From contig NZ_JACXAB010000006.1 of the NCBI RefSeq assembly GCF_014699075.1, positions 186,001-250,000 on the forward strand: a DNA stretch of 64,000 nucleotides, in the 5' to 3' direction. Shown in pieces: positions 43,378 to 52,418 of the stretch. A program made the position numbers and the translations under genes. Origin of the DNA: Microvirga sp. (GTDB lineage Bacteria > Pseudomonadota > Alphaproteobacteria > Rhizobiales > Beijerinckiaceae). Position 1 is the first letter of the stretch. Each line of letters opens with the position of its first letter. Under the pieces are notes generated by a model that worked only from the letters and a program-made list of their open reading frames with translations, was not told the origin of the DNA and ran no database searches.

Positions 43378-43561
43378 TTACAAGTGCCCGTACAGGGCTC
43401 CTGACACCCAGAGCATCTCACGAGAGGACAAGACCGTCACGCGCACGCAGATGGCGTTCACCCCTGCACGATCATGCGAAATGTAGATGAGGGTGAGCTC
43501 CTGCTCCGCCTTCAGCTTTTAGAGCCGATCGAGCACCTGGGCCTGGGTGGTGACATCCAGC
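43378..43561 (-). pseudogene. Decayed C-terminal fragment of an Opp/Dpp-type ABC ATPase
   Basis: Translation of the minus strand from 43561 gives LDVTTQAQVLDRL, then an in-frame stop, then KLKAEQELTLIYISHDRAGV and NAICVRVTVL. This matches the post-Walker B part of OppD/OppF-type ATPases (SALDVTTQAQVLDLL ... ISHDLAVV ... ICDRVAVM), with a stop codon and a substitution after the H-loop. Upstream Walker A and Walker B parts are missing. It is a remnant of a once-larger peptide-transport gene. Confidence 0.7.
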
Positions 43562-43730
43562 TATCATAGCCTTGTCACCTCCCCTGCTTGTCGAGCGGGA
43601 GCATATCGATACTATGGTAGCCACATTATCGGAAACTCTCGGCCGCATTCACTAGCTGCAATAGCCTCCAAGCTCCTCCCTTGGCTGGAGCAAGACGATA
43701 TCTGTCAGACGCTCAACCGTGAGAAGAGCC

Positions 43731-44846
43731 ATGCGCATCGGTGTCCCGAAAGAAATCAAGAACCACGAGTACCGCGTCGGTCTCGTGCCTTCCTCCGTCG
43801 CAGAACTCGTTCATCACGGTCATGAGGTACTCATCGAGCGCGGTGCGGGTCTCGGCGCAGGGCTCGCGGATGAGGAATATCAGTCGGCAGGCGCCATCAT
43901 CGTCGATGGACCCGATGCCATCTTCGAGCGCGGGGAGATGATCGTGAAAGTCAAGGAGCCTCTGGCGGAGGAGCGTAAGCGCCTTCGTCCGGGGCAGATT
44001 CTCTTTACCTACCTCCACCTTGCTCCGGATCTCGAGCAGACCAGGGATCTCATGGAGAGTGGCGCCACCTGCATCGCCTATGAGACGGTGACCTCGCCTT
44101 CCGGTGCTCTTTCGCTTCTGACTCCGATGTCGGAAGTGGCAGGGCGTCTTGCGCCTCAGGTGGGCGCACATTGCCTTGAAAAGGCCCAGGGCGGCCGTGG
44201 CGTCCTCCTCGGCGGAGTGCCCGGCGTGCCCGGGGCCGACGTGGTGATCCTCGGCGGCGGCGTATCCGGAACGCATGCGGCCACCATCGCGCTCGGCATG
44301 GGAGCCCATGTGACAGTCATCGACCGCTCCGCCGAGGTGCTACGCCGCCTCTCCTCGCAGTTCGGGTCGTCCGTGCGCACGGTCTTCTCCACGCGAGACG
44401 CCATAGCGCAAGCTGTGAAGCAAGCGGATCTTCTCATTGGCGCCGTGCTCGTGCCCGGCGCCGCCGCTCCGAAGCTGATTACATCCGAGATGGTGAAAAC
44501 GATGAGGCCGGGTTCCGTCATCGTCGATATCGCCATCGACCAGGGCGGATGCTCCGAGACGTCGCGGCCGACCACCCATTCCAACCCAACCTACATTGTG
44601 GACGATGTGGTCCATTACTGCGTGACCAACATGCCGGGAGCCGTGGCCCGAACCTCCACCTTCGCACTCAACAACGTCACTCTGCCTTTCACCCTTGCCC
44701 TCGCAAACAAGGGCTGGCGCCAGGCGCTGCAGGATGACCGCTTTCTGCGTGACGGCCTCAATGTCCATGCGGGTAAGGTCGTCTGCCGACCTGTAGCGGA
44801 GGCGCATGGCCTCTCCTACACGCCAGCCGAGGAGGTTCTGGCTTAG
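43731..44846 (+). CDS. ald: Alanine dehydrogenase
   Basis: NAD-dependent L-alanine/pyruvate interconversion with ammonia. The opening [20 protein letters not shown], the catalytic lysine region [10 protein letters not shown], the active histidine in TYLHLAPD, the Rossmann loop [14 protein letters not shown] and [21 protein letters not shown] are those of alanine dehydrogenases. At 371 residues it is full length. ATG at 43731 is used; a GTG four codons earlier overlaps the ribosome site (GAGAAGAG). Confidence 0.94.
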   Translation: MRIGVPKEIKNHEYRVGLVPSSVAELVHHGHEVLIERGAGLGAGLADEEYQSAGAIIVDGPDAIFERGEMIVKVKEPLAEERKRLRPGQILFTYLHLAPDLEQTRDLMESGATCIAYETVTSPSGALSLLTPMSEVAGRLAPQVGAHCLEKAQGGRGVLLGGVPGVPGADVVILGGGVSGTHAATIALGMGAHVTVIDRSAEVLRRLSSQFGSSVRTVFSTRDAIAQAVKQADLLIGAVLVPGAAAPKLITSEMVKTMRPGSVIVDIAIDQGGCSETSRPTTHSNPTYIVDDVVHYCVTNMPGAVARTSTFALNNVTLPFTLALANKGWRQALQDDRFLRDGLNVHAGKVVCRPVAEAHGLSYTPAEEVLA

Positions 44847-44937
44847 GGACGATATGAAGGAGCAAGCCTATGTGACCTGCGGCTTGCAGATAACGGTGCC
44901 TGCCCGTCGAATATTCCGGAAGCTATCTTGGGTGGGC

Positions 44938-45297
44938 CTATGCGCAGGCCGGAAGAATGATGCCCGGGATTCCATGCCAGAGGATTACGATCAGCGAGAG
45001 GCCGTTGATGAGCACGCTGGTCTGGCACAAAAAGCTGTCCGTCGCCGAGACCGGCTGATGCCGCCCTTGCCGCTCGGCGCGAAGCGAGACGACCAGCAGG
45101 ATGGCAGCGGCCGCCAACGTTACGAGGGTGGTTGAGAGGATCGTGAATTGAACGACGCCTATGCCGAGAAGCGTCGCATCCGCCCATCCCCGGCCGCACA
45201 GGGTCGATGTTGCTGCGTAGATGATGGTGAACTGCACCGCCCAGGCAATCATCCCGCCAAGCGTCAGAAGAACCTGCCCTGTCCGCCGTCCGGTCAT
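44938..45297 (-). CDS. Small membrane protein at the end of the cytochrome oxidase operon
   Basis: A 119-residue protein with three hydrophobic stretches (LLTLGGMIAWAVQFTIIYAAT, ILSTTLVTLAAAAILLVVSL, SVLINGLSLIVILWHGIPGII). Its gene begins one base after the ctaD stop codon, with GGGGGA as ribosome site, so it is co-expressed with the oxidase. No family is recognised; accessory subunit or assembly roles are plausible. Confidence 0.65.
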   Translation of the reverse strand: MTGRRTGQVLLTLGGMIAWAVQFTIIYAATSTLCGRGWADATLLGIGVVQFTILSTTLVTLAAAAILLVVSLRAERQGRHQPVSATDSFLCQTSVLINGLSLIVILWHGIPGIILPACA

Positions 45298-45298
45298 G

Positions 45299-47866
45299 CT
45301 AGATTCCCCCGGTCAGGCGCGGGAAGCCATGCACCACCAGGAGCCCGACCAGTCCTTGGCCGACCGTGTAGTACCAGAACAGCATGGTGTTATCGAAGGT
45401 TGTCCGCCGCACGCTGTCGAGCTTGCCGGCGAGCCAGCGGGCGATGGTGTAGAGCCCCATGATGAGGGTTGTCAGAACAAAGAAGATCTGCAGGGACATG
45501 ATCGCGTAGACCGCGGCCCCATAGGCATGAGCCGACGGGCTCAAACCCGTCTGCCATTGGGTCCAGAGATCCACGGCCGATGCAGCGCTCACGAGCGGGA
45601 GAGACACACCGATCAGGACTGGCGCCGAGCGCGGCTTGCGCCGATCCTCGCCGCGCAACTGCCGGCTGGCGACAGCAATCAGCACTGCGCTGGCGCAGTA
45701 AAGAAAGGCGGAAAGAGCGGGCCATAACCAGCCGGGGAGCCTCACGTCCTGGGGCGGCCATGCACCGGGGTTCACCAGCCACAGGAACAGATAGGAGAAG
45801 ATCAGGCAGGTGAAGACCATGCAGGAGACCACCATGAGGACGATCATCGCCCACCAGGAATGATTCATCGGGCCCGTGACGTAGACCGGCACCACGATGC
45901 CTCCGCCGATGTCGGCTGGAGGGCGGACCGGACCGGGATCGGTCTCCCACAGCCACCAGATCACGCATCCGAGTGCAAGGATGCCGCAGATCACCGCCGT
46001 GAACACGAACTTCACGGTCAGGAGCAGGAAGAAGGCCGCCGTGAACCCTGCAGCGAGCACGGGCTGCCAACCGGGTCCGGGGATCTGGAGAATGTACTGG
46101 GGCCGCGCATCGAAGGGGCTCGTCACCAGCGCCTCGCGTCCACCTGTGGCGGATCCAGGGAGATAATAGCGGCCGTCCTCCACATCCTTCGATAGGTTGG
46201 GCTGATCCCACAGGGGATCGCGACTGACCACGGAGGGAATGCTGCGCGTGGCATAGTTGCCGTTCGGCAGCCATTCGAGCGTGCCGGCGTTCCAGACGTT
46301 TCCGGCATTGTCCTCACCGGCGAATCGGAAGTTGCGGGCCATGTCGTACAGGAAGACTGCAACGCCCGCGGCAATCATGAAGGCCCCGATGGTGGAGACG
46401 AGATTGAGCGCGTCCCATCCCATGCCGATCGGATAGGTGTAGACCCGCCGCGGCATGCCGATGAGGCCGGTGATGTGCATGGGCAGGAAGGTCACGTTGA
46501 CGCCCAGGAACATGAGGCCGAAGACCCAGCGCCCGAGACGCTCGGAGAGCGCCCGTTTGCTCGCCACGGGAACCCAGTAGTAGATGGCGGCAAACAGCGG
46601 GAACACCATGCCGCCGATGAGCACGTAGTGCAGGTGCGCCACGACGAAATAGCTGTCATGGGCCTGCCAGTCGAAGGGCGCCATGGCGACCATCACGCCG
46701 GTGAGGCCGCCGAGGGTGAAGATGAACAGGAAGCCGATCACGAAGAGCGACGGCGTCGTGAGCTTCATACGCCCGGACGCGATGGTGGCGATCCAGGCAA
46801 AGACCTGGATGCCGCTCGGCACCGCCACCGCCGTGCTGGCGGCCGAGAAGAAGCTCAGGGACATCTTCGGCAGGCCCGTGGCGAACATGTGGTGCACCCA
46901 AAGCCCGAAGGAAAGGAAGCCCGTTGCAATCAGGGCGAGCACCACGAGGCGGTAGCCCACGAGCGGCGTCTGGGCCATGGCCGGCACGATCATCGACACC
47001 ATGCCGGTGGCCGGCAGGAAGATGATGTAAACCTCCGGGTGGCCGAAGAACCAGAACAGGTGCTGCCACAGGAGCGGGTCCCCACCTCTCTCGGCGATGA
47101 AGAACGGCCAGTCGAAGGCGCGCTCCATCTCGAGCAGCAGCGTGCCCAGGATGATGGCCGGGAAGCCGATGACGATCATGACGGCAAAGACCAGCATGGC
47201 CCAGGAATAGACCGGCAGCTTGTCGAGGCTCATGCCGACCGCGCGGGTCTTCATGACGCCGACGATGATCTCGATGGCCCCCGCGATGGCGGAGATCTCA
47301 ATGAAGCCGATGCCGAGGAGCCACCAATCGGCATTCTCTGCCGGCGAGTATTTGGTGCTGGTGAGCGGCGGATACATGAACCAGCCGCCATCCGGCGACA
47401 GGCCGAAGAAGATCGTGCCGAAGAACACGAGGCCGCCGACGAAGTAAGCCCAGAACGCATAGGCCGACAGACGCGGGAACGGCAGGTCGCGCGCTGCCTG
47501 CATGTTCGGCAGCAGATAGACGCTCGCCGCCTCCACGGCCGGAACGGCGAAGAGGAACATCATCACCGTGCCGTGCATGGTGAAGAGCTGGTTGTAGAGA
47601 TCGTGGCTGACGAAATCGCTTTCCGGCGCCGCCAGCTGGACCCGCATGATCAGCGCGAGAATCCCGGCCAGGATGAAGAACAGGAAGGCCGTGGCCACAT
47701 ACCACAGGCCCACATAGGTGTTGTTGACGGCCGTGACGAAGCTGATCCAGCCCGGTGGCTCCCAGGCCTTTTTGAGGGCCTCGAACTCCCCCTCAGGGCG
47801 TGGCAGCGGGTTGGGGAGCTCGGCCTCCCGGCGCTCGAAGGATTTCGGGAGCTCGGGCGCGTTCAT
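45299..47866 (-). CDS. ctaD: Cytochrome c oxidase subunit I fused to subunit III (caa3 type)
   Basis: The first 560 or so residues are subunit I: the heme a ligand in LYNQLFTMHGTVMMFLFAVP, the CuB ligand and cross-linked tyrosine in WFFGHPEVY (with the A1-family glutamate), VHHMFATG, and the heme ligands in VVAHLHYVLIGG. The remainder holds subunit III-like helices starting after PGWQPVLAAGF, including MNHSWWAMIVLMVVSCMVF, and ending at ARWLAGKLDSVRRTTFDNTMLFWYY. Total 855 residues, as in other SoxM-type I+III fusions. It follows ctaC with a 4-base overlap. The fusion is characteristic of caa3 oxidases that work with ACIII. Confidence 0.92.
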   Translation of the reverse strand: MNAPELPKSFERREAELPNPLPRPEGEFEALKKAWEPPGWISFVTAVNNTYVGLWYVATAFLFFILAGILALIMRVQLAAPESDFVSHDLYNQLFTMHGTVMMFLFAVPAVEAASVYLLPNMQAARDLPFPRLSAYAFWAYFVGGLVFFGTIFFGLSPDGGWFMYPPLTSTKYSPAENADWWLLGIGFIEISAIAGAIEIIVGVMKTRAVGMSLDKLPVYSWAMLVFAVMIVIGFPAIILGTLLLEMERAFDWPFFIAERGGDPLLWQHLFWFFGHPEVYIIFLPATGMVSMIVPAMAQTPLVGYRLVVLALIATGFLSFGLWVHHMFATGLPKMSLSFFSAASTAVAVPSGIQVFAWIATIASGRMKLTTPSLFVIGFLFIFTLGGLTGVMVAMAPFDWQAHDSYFVVAHLHYVLIGGMVFPLFAAIYYWVPVASKRALSERLGRWVFGLMFLGVNVTFLPMHITGLIGMPRRVYTYPIGMGWDALNLVSTIGAFMIAAGVAVFLYDMARNFRFAGEDNAGNVWNAGTLEWLPNGNYATRSIPSVVSRDPLWDQPNLSKDVEDGRYYLPGSATGGREALVTSPFDARPQYILQIPGPGWQPVLAAGFTAAFFLLLTVKFVFTAVICGILALGCVIWWLWETDPGPVRPPADIGGGIVVPVYVTGPMNHSWWAMIVLMVVSCMVFTCLIFSYLFLWLVNPGAWPPQDVRLPGWLWPALSAFLYCASAVLIAVASRQLRGEDRRKPRSAPVLIGVSLPLVSAASAVDLWTQWQTGLSPSAHAYGAAVYAIMSLQIFFVLTTLIMGLYTIARWLAGKLDSVRRTTFDNTMLFWYYTVGQGLVGLLVVHGFPRLTGGI

Positions 47867-48891
47867 TTCAAGCTCTCCAGATATCCGGCCATCGCCCGCA
47901 GATCCTCGCCGGTGAGCGAGCCGTAGGAGGGCATCTTCGCTCCCGGCTTGATATGCTGCACATTGGCGATCCAGCCGGCCAGCGTGCCGATATTGTTCGG
48001 GAATTGGCCCGCTCCGATAGTGCGCCTGCTGCCCACATGGGTCAGGTCGGGTCCGAACTGCCCATCGGCCTCCGTGCCGCGCACCACATGGCAGGAGCCG
48101 CAGCCTCCGGCGCGGAAAAGATCACGGCCTCGCGCCAGGAGCGGGATCGCCGGCTCCTGAGCCGGCTGCGCCTGCATCCTTCGCCAAGCGTCGAACTCAG
48201 CGGGCTCCAGCGCCACAACATCGAAGGCCATGCGCGCATGCTGGGCGCCGCAGAACTCGGCGCAGACGCCGCGATAAACGCCGGGACGTTCCGCCGTGAA
48301 GTTGAACCGGTTGATCCGCCCCGGGATCATGTCGATCTTGCCGCCGAAATTCGGAATCCAGAAACTGTGGATCACGTCGGCCGCCGTCACCGACACGGTG
48401 ATCGGCCTGCCGATGGGAACGACAAGTTCGTTTGCTGTCGAGAAATCCGCCTGCTCGCCCTCGGCCGGGTAGCGCACCCGCCACCAGTACTGCTCGCCGA
48501 TCGCCTCGATCTGCAGCGCGCCGGATTGCGGGACATCGACATCCCGCATGCCGATGAGACCGTAGGGCAGAAGCAGGGAGAGGATCACGATCGGGAAGGC
48601 AAGCCCCCCGTAGATGATGGTCCTGCGGGTCCCGAGCCAGGCGCGACGCTCCGGAGGGGAGAAGATCGCATAAAGCAGAAGGGCCGTCACGAGGATGAAG
48701 ATGAGGGTCGCCCCCACCGTCATGACAATGGTGAGCCAGTAGAGATCCCACGCATCGCCCCCGGCCGGATCGAGGGCCGACTGGACGCCGCTGCAGCCTG
48801 CCACCGGAACAGCCCACACAAATCCGCCTGCGCACCTCGCAGCGGAAGCCAGCCGCCATCGGGGGCGCGTCAGGGTCGTTTCAAAGTCCAT
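47863..48891 (-). CDS. ctaC: Cytochrome c oxidase subunit II with fused cytochrome c domain
   Basis: A 342-residue membrane subunit. A probable lipobox (VPVAGC, near residue 33) is followed by two helices (to about residue 115), the CuA domain with SFWIPNFGGKIDMIPGR and CAEFCGAQHARM, and a C-terminal cytochrome c (CGSCH, residues about 268-272; axial methionine probably in KMPSYG). This is the caa3 arrangement, in which the fused heme c delivers electrons to CuA. It starts the ctaC-ctaD-small-membrane-protein operon, divergent from ctaG. Confidence 0.94.
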   Translation of the reverse strand: MDFETTLTRPRWRLASAARCAGGFVWAVPVAGCSGVQSALDPAGGDAWDLYWLTIVMTVGATLIFILVTALLLYAIFSPPERRAWLGTRRTIIYGGLAFPIVILSLLLPYGLIGMRDVDVPQSGALQIEAIGEQYWWRVRYPAEGEQADFSTANELVVPIGRPITVSVTAADVIHSFWIPNFGGKIDMIPGRINRFNFTAERPGVYRGVCAEFCGAQHARMAFDVVALEPAEFDAWRRMQAQPAQEPAIPLLARGRDLFRAGGCGSCHVVRGTEADGQFGPDLTHVGSRRTIGAGQFPNNIGTLAGWIANVQHIKPGAKMPSYGSLTGEDLRAMAGYLESLK

Positions 48892-48954
48892 CCGCCCTAG
48901 GTCATTTCTGCATGCATTGAACGGAAAAGCTTGGCCGTGAGACTTGGTTCCCGA

Positions 48955-49917
48955 ATGCCATTCCCGAACAGGTCCCTCAGGATCGAACTAGGTCTCACGG
49001 CGGGATTGGCCACCATCCTGTTCGAGATCCCTGCTTTCGCCCATGGGACAGCGCCTCATGGTGAGGGCGATCTCCCGCATGCGTGGCATGCGGATCCGCT
49101 GATTTCGGTGCCGCTGCTGGCATCATGTCTGCTCTTCCTTCGGGGCGTCTATCGCCTGCGGCAGGATCTTGGGCGGTTTCCTCCCGGCTTCGCTCCCCGG
49201 CAGATCGCCTGCTTCGCCTTGGGAACGGCGCTTCTCGTCATCGCGCTGCTGTCGCCGCTCGAGGCGCTGGCCTCAACTCTCCTCTCGGCTCACATGGTGC
49301 AGCACATCCTGCTGATCGCCGTCGCGCCGCCGCTCCTCGTCCTCGGCAAGCCTGAGGTCGCATGGCTTTGGGCACTGCCGGCGCATTGGCGGCGCGGCAT
49401 GGCGCGCCATGGCCTCTTGCGGTCCGCGCTCGCCTTCCTGTCGCCCTGCGCAAGGCCGATCCCGGCAGCCCTGATCCACATGGCGGCCCTGTGGGTCTGG
49501 CACAGCCCGATGTTGTTCGATGCAGCGGTCGCCTCCGACGCACTGCACTGGCTGGAGCACGTCCTGTTCTTCGGCACGGCCCTGCTGTTCTGGCGGGCCG
49601 TGATCAAGGCTCACTCCGGTCGCGAGGCGGCAGCCGCTGCCCTCATCGCGTGCTTCATCACCCTGCTGCAAAGCGGACTGCTCAGCGCCCTTCTCAGCTT
49701 TGCGCGCGAGGCGCTGTATCATGCGCCGAATACGATAAATTGGGGTTTGACGGCTCTGGAAGATCAGCAATTGGCAGGGGCTATCATGTCCCTTCCCATG
49801 TGCGCAATCTATCTCGCGGCAGGACTCATCATGGCCCTTCGGCTCCTCACGCCTGGCGTGGAACGGACGCGGCGCTCGCCGGTTGCCCCGACAGACGCCC
49901 TGAAGCCGAGCCGATGA
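48955..49917 (+). CDS. ctaG: Cytochrome oxidase assembly factor CtaG (caa3 type)
   Basis: A polytopic inner-membrane protein of about 320 residues with seven to eight helices of the caa3_CtaG family (distinct from the copper chaperone Cox11). Markers are HAWHADPLISVPLLASCLLFLRGVYR at the N-terminus, SAHMVQHILLIAVAPPLLVLGKP, and HWLEHVLFFGTALLFWRAV. It is thought to help insert CuB or complete oxidase assembly. The ATG at 48955 is one choice; TTG at 48931 is in frame. It overlaps the next cytochrome gene by four bases (ATGA), linking them in one operon. Confidence 0.9.
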   Translation: MPFPNRSLRIELGLTAGLATILFEIPAFAHGTAPHGEGDLPHAWHADPLISVPLLASCLLFLRGVYRLRQDLGRFPPGFAPRQIACFALGTALLVIALLSPLEALASTLLSAHMVQHILLIAVAPPLLVLGKPEVAWLWALPAHWRRGMARHGLLRSALAFLSPCARPIPAALIHMAALWVWHSPMLFDAAVASDALHWLEHVLFFGTALLFWRAVIKAHSGREAAAAALIACFITLLQSGLLSALLSFAREALYHAPNTINWGLTALEDQQLAGAIMSLPMCAIYLAAGLIMALRLLTPGVERTRRSPVAPTDALKPSR

Positions 49918-50447
49918 TCCTTCGCCCACTCCTCCTGACCTTGATGCTGATTGTCCCTGCTGCCTGCAGCGACACGCAGGATCAATCCTCGCGCCTCGCA
50001 ATCCCAGGCGGAGAGCCGGAACAAGGCCATGCGCTCATTCGGGCCTATGGTTGCGGCACCTGCCATACGATCGAGGATGTTCGCGGTGCGAGGGGCAAGG
50101 TGGGGCCGCGCCTGGAGAATTACGCGCAGCAGCATCTTCTCGCCGGCTTCCTGCCGAACACGCCGCCGAACCTGATTGCCTGGCTGATGGACCCCGTTGC
50201 CCTGAAGCCCACCACCGGCATGCCCGCGCAAGGCGTGACCGAGGCGCAGGCGCGGCACATGGCGGCCTATCTCTACTCCCTGGGACGCGACGACAGGCGC
50301 GTCTATCCGCCCGATCCACCGCTTCCGCTCCGCCCCGAGAATGAAGCGGCCGCAGACATCCCGAATCCTCCGTCTGTTCCCTCAGGGACCGATGTTCGCA
50401 CCCGCCGCATCGTTCCCAAACCTGATGGAAGCGCGCCGAAGAGCTAA
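49914..50447 (+). CDS. Lipoprotein cytochrome c
   Basis: A 177-residue exported mono-heme cytochrome. A lipobox ends the signal peptide (LMLIVPAAC, cysteine 18), followed by the heme motif CGTCH near residue 47 and a probable methionine ligand in TTGMPAQGVTEAQA. The C-terminal third is Pro/Ala rich and disordered. Translated with ctaG, it may shuttle electrons from ACIII to the caa3 oxidase or participate in assembly. Its 3' end overlaps the actF stop by four bases. Confidence 0.85.
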   Translation: MILRPLLLTLMLIVPAACSDTQDQSSRLAIPGGEPEQGHALIRAYGCGTCHTIEDVRGARGKVGPRLENYAQQHLLAGFLPNTPPNLIAWLMDPVALKPTTGMPAQGVTEAQARHMAAYLYSLGRDDRRVYPPDPPLPLRPENEAAADIPNPPSVPSGTDVRTRRIVPKPDGSAPKS

Positions 50448-51394
50448 GGCTCTTCCACCGCTTCCTCGGTATAGGTCGGCCGCGCCCGCATCACGGCCGC
50501 ATAGATACCGATCCAAAGAGCGGCAATTGCGAGAATCAATCCGAGCGCGAGCCAGGACAGGCCACTGCGGGGCTGCAACACCCACAGCATGTGCGTGGTG
50601 TGATGCAGGAGCGCCAGCGCGCTACCGATCAGCATCGCCATGCGGCTCACACCGGAGGGCACGAGGATGACGACCGCGGCCAGCATCAGCGCATAGGACA
50701 TTCCTATAAGGGCCAGATTGCCGTCGTCCGAGCGCTTGAGGTACCAAGCAACTTCATGCGGCAGATTCGTGAGCCAGACGATCAGGAACTGCGCGAACCA
50801 CGTCCAGGCGGTCAGCAGCAGCAGGGTCAGCAATGCGCGCTCAAGGCTCGCCATGCGCCGAGGTGAGGCAGGTTCCTTCTTGAGAAGCGTGATCAGGATG
50901 GCGCTCGCGAGAGCCGCGAGAACCTGCCCCAGCCCGAACGCAAACCCGAACAGGCTCGACCACCAATGCGGCTCCCGCGACAGCACCCAATCATAGGCCG
51001 AGAAGGTCATGACCGGTGTCAGCAGCGCGAGACCGATAGCGCTGGCGCGGCGCAGGTGGCGGGTATGCGTCAGCCAGTAGGCCAGCCCTGTGCAGATCAG
51101 CAGATAGAAGGCGCTCCGGATCATGAAGAATCCGGGGCTCAGAAAATCTGCCCGTGCCGGAGGTAGGTCCAGCGGATGTCCGGCCCACGGGAAAAGCTCA
51201 CCGAGACCAAAGGCGAGCACGGGACCCAGGAGCAGGAAGAATGGCAGCGTCAGAGCGGCGGCCTCCGCTTCAGCACGCACCGGCGCGAGCCAGCCCTCGC
51301 TCATGAGATGCCCGACCATCAGCACCACGAGACTGCCCATCGCAATTCCTGCAAGGGTCACGAAGGCGATGTAGAGGGCCTCCATTGCAGTCAT
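50444..51394 (-). CDS. actF: Alternative complex III subunit ActF
   Basis: Polytopic membrane subunit of quinol:cytochrome c oxidoreductase (ACIII), NrfD-like and possibly proton-translocating. The diagnostic SAYDWVLSREPHWWSSLFGF segment is present in the middle, together with AWTWFAQFLIVWLTNLPHE. It has 316 residues and about nine helices, shorter than the ~400 usual for ActF. Start overlaps actE by four bases. It is the last gene of actABCDEF. Confidence 0.88.
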   Translation of the reverse strand: MTAMEALYIAFVTLAGIAMGSLVVLMVGHLMSEGWLAPVRAEAEAAALTLPFFLLLGPVLAFGLGELFPWAGHPLDLPPARADFLSPGFFMIRSAFYLLICTGLAYWLTHTRHLRRASAIGLALLTPVMTFSAYDWVLSREPHWWSSLFGFAFGLGQVLAALASAILITLLKKEPASPRRMASLERALLTLLLLTAWTWFAQFLIVWLTNLPHEVAWYLKRSDDGNLALIGMSYALMLAAVVILVPSGVSRMAMLIGSALALLHHTTHMLWVLQPRSGLSWLALGLILAIAALWIGIYAAVMRARPTYTEEAVEEP

Positions 51395-51888
51395 GGGGTC
51401 GCGCTCCCCTGCCTTGGCGTGTCCGCAACACCACGCGCCTGCAGTTCCTTCACGTGGTGCGCGATGGCCCAGCGATCCTCAGGGAGCACGCGGTCGTCAT
51501 ACGGGAACATTCGTCCCTTGCCCTGGGTGATCACCTGCACGATCTGCTCGGGCGCCAACGCTCGCACGCGCTCATCGTGGTAGGAAGGCGGCGGGGCAAA
51601 GCCACGGGAAACAACAGGGCCGTCACCACGGCCGCTTACACCATGACAGGGCGTGCAGAAGGCCCGGAACCGCTCCTCGCCGCGGGCGAGCAGAGCCGGC
51701 GTTCGCTCCGGCCCCGGAGGTGCAAGGGCCGCGGCTTGCGCAGACGCTCCTCTTGGCACCGTACCGGGAGGCACAGGCTCATAGCCCCGTTGAACGGTGC
51801 GTGTCGAAGCGACCGCGTCACGCTGCTCCGTTCCCGTATCGCAGGCGGCGAGCAGGAGGAAGCTCACGATGGCTGCCGCTACTCGCAC
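51391..51888 (-). CDS. actE: Alternative complex III cytochrome c subunit ActE
   Basis: A 165-residue lipoprotein (lipobox SFLLLAAC, cysteine 16) with one heme motif CTPCH near residue 79 and the axial methionine probably in KGRMFPYDDRV. It is the mono-heme subunit of ACIII, facing the periplasm. It overlaps actD by ten bases. Confidence 0.9.
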   Translation of the reverse strand: MRVAAAIVSFLLLAACDTGTEQRDAVASTRTVQRGYEPVPPGTVPRGASAQAAALAPPGPERTPALLARGEERFRAFCTPCHGVSGRGDGPVVSRGFAPPPSYHDERVRALAPEQIVQVITQGKGRMFPYDDRVLPEDRWAIAHHVKELQARGVADTPRQGSATP

Positions 51889-52418
51889 GCCGGAATCTCC
51901 CGAATGGCCAGGGGCGAGTGGGCTCCCAGAACCTCACGGATCGCGGCACTGTCGAATTTGGGATCGTCCTGCAGGATGCACAGGAAGAAACGATCCTGCG
52001 ACGCACGCTCGAAACCCGGCACCGCAAAGACGGGGTGATGCAGGCGCGGCAGCCGCAGGATCAGGAGCAGACCGATCAGGGTTGCGGCGCCCGCCCAGAG
52101 GATCGCGACGATCATGGAGGCGGGAATGAAGGCGGGCCAGCTGTGAAGCGGCCGTCCGCCGACGTTCAACGGGTAATCGACGGCGTTCATCCAATACTGC
52201 GAGCCGTACTGAATGGCTGCACCGACCAACCCGGCGACCGTTGCAATCCAGGGGATCACCGACGTGCGAACGCCGAGTTCCCTGGCGAGATCGGAGAGAG
52301 GGAAAGGGCTGAACGCATCGAGCCGCGTATAGCCGGCGTGCTTCGCCGCCCTGACGGCTTCTATGAGGGCCTCAGGGGTCCTGAACTCCGCCATGATGCC
52401 ATAGGGCCGCTCGGTCAT
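51879..52418 (-). CDS. actD: Alternative complex III subunit ActD (DUF3341)
   Basis: A 179-residue membrane subunit of ACIII with two helices (VIPWIATVAGLVGAAIQY and ASMIVAILWAGAATLIGLLLIL) and a characteristic N-terminus (MTERPYGIMAEFRTPEAL). The DUF3341 family occurs with ACIII. Its C-terminal soluble part ends in an ADP-ribosylation-like fold of unknown role. Its start overlaps the actC stop by four bases. Confidence 0.9.
   Translation of the reverse strand: MTERPYGIMAEFRTPEALIEAVRAAKHAGYTRLDAFSPFPLSDLARELGVRTSVIPWIATVAGLVGAAIQYGSQYWMNAVDYPLNVGGRPLHSWPAFIPASMIVAILWAGAATLIGLLLILRLPRLHHPVFAVPGFERASQDRFFLCILQDDPKFDSAAIREVLGAHSPLAIREIPACE

Noticed and set aside
46475-47926. 483-codon open frame on the plus strand
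   Set aside because: Antisense to cytochrome oxidase subunit I; histidine-glutamate rich translation without any recognisable motif.
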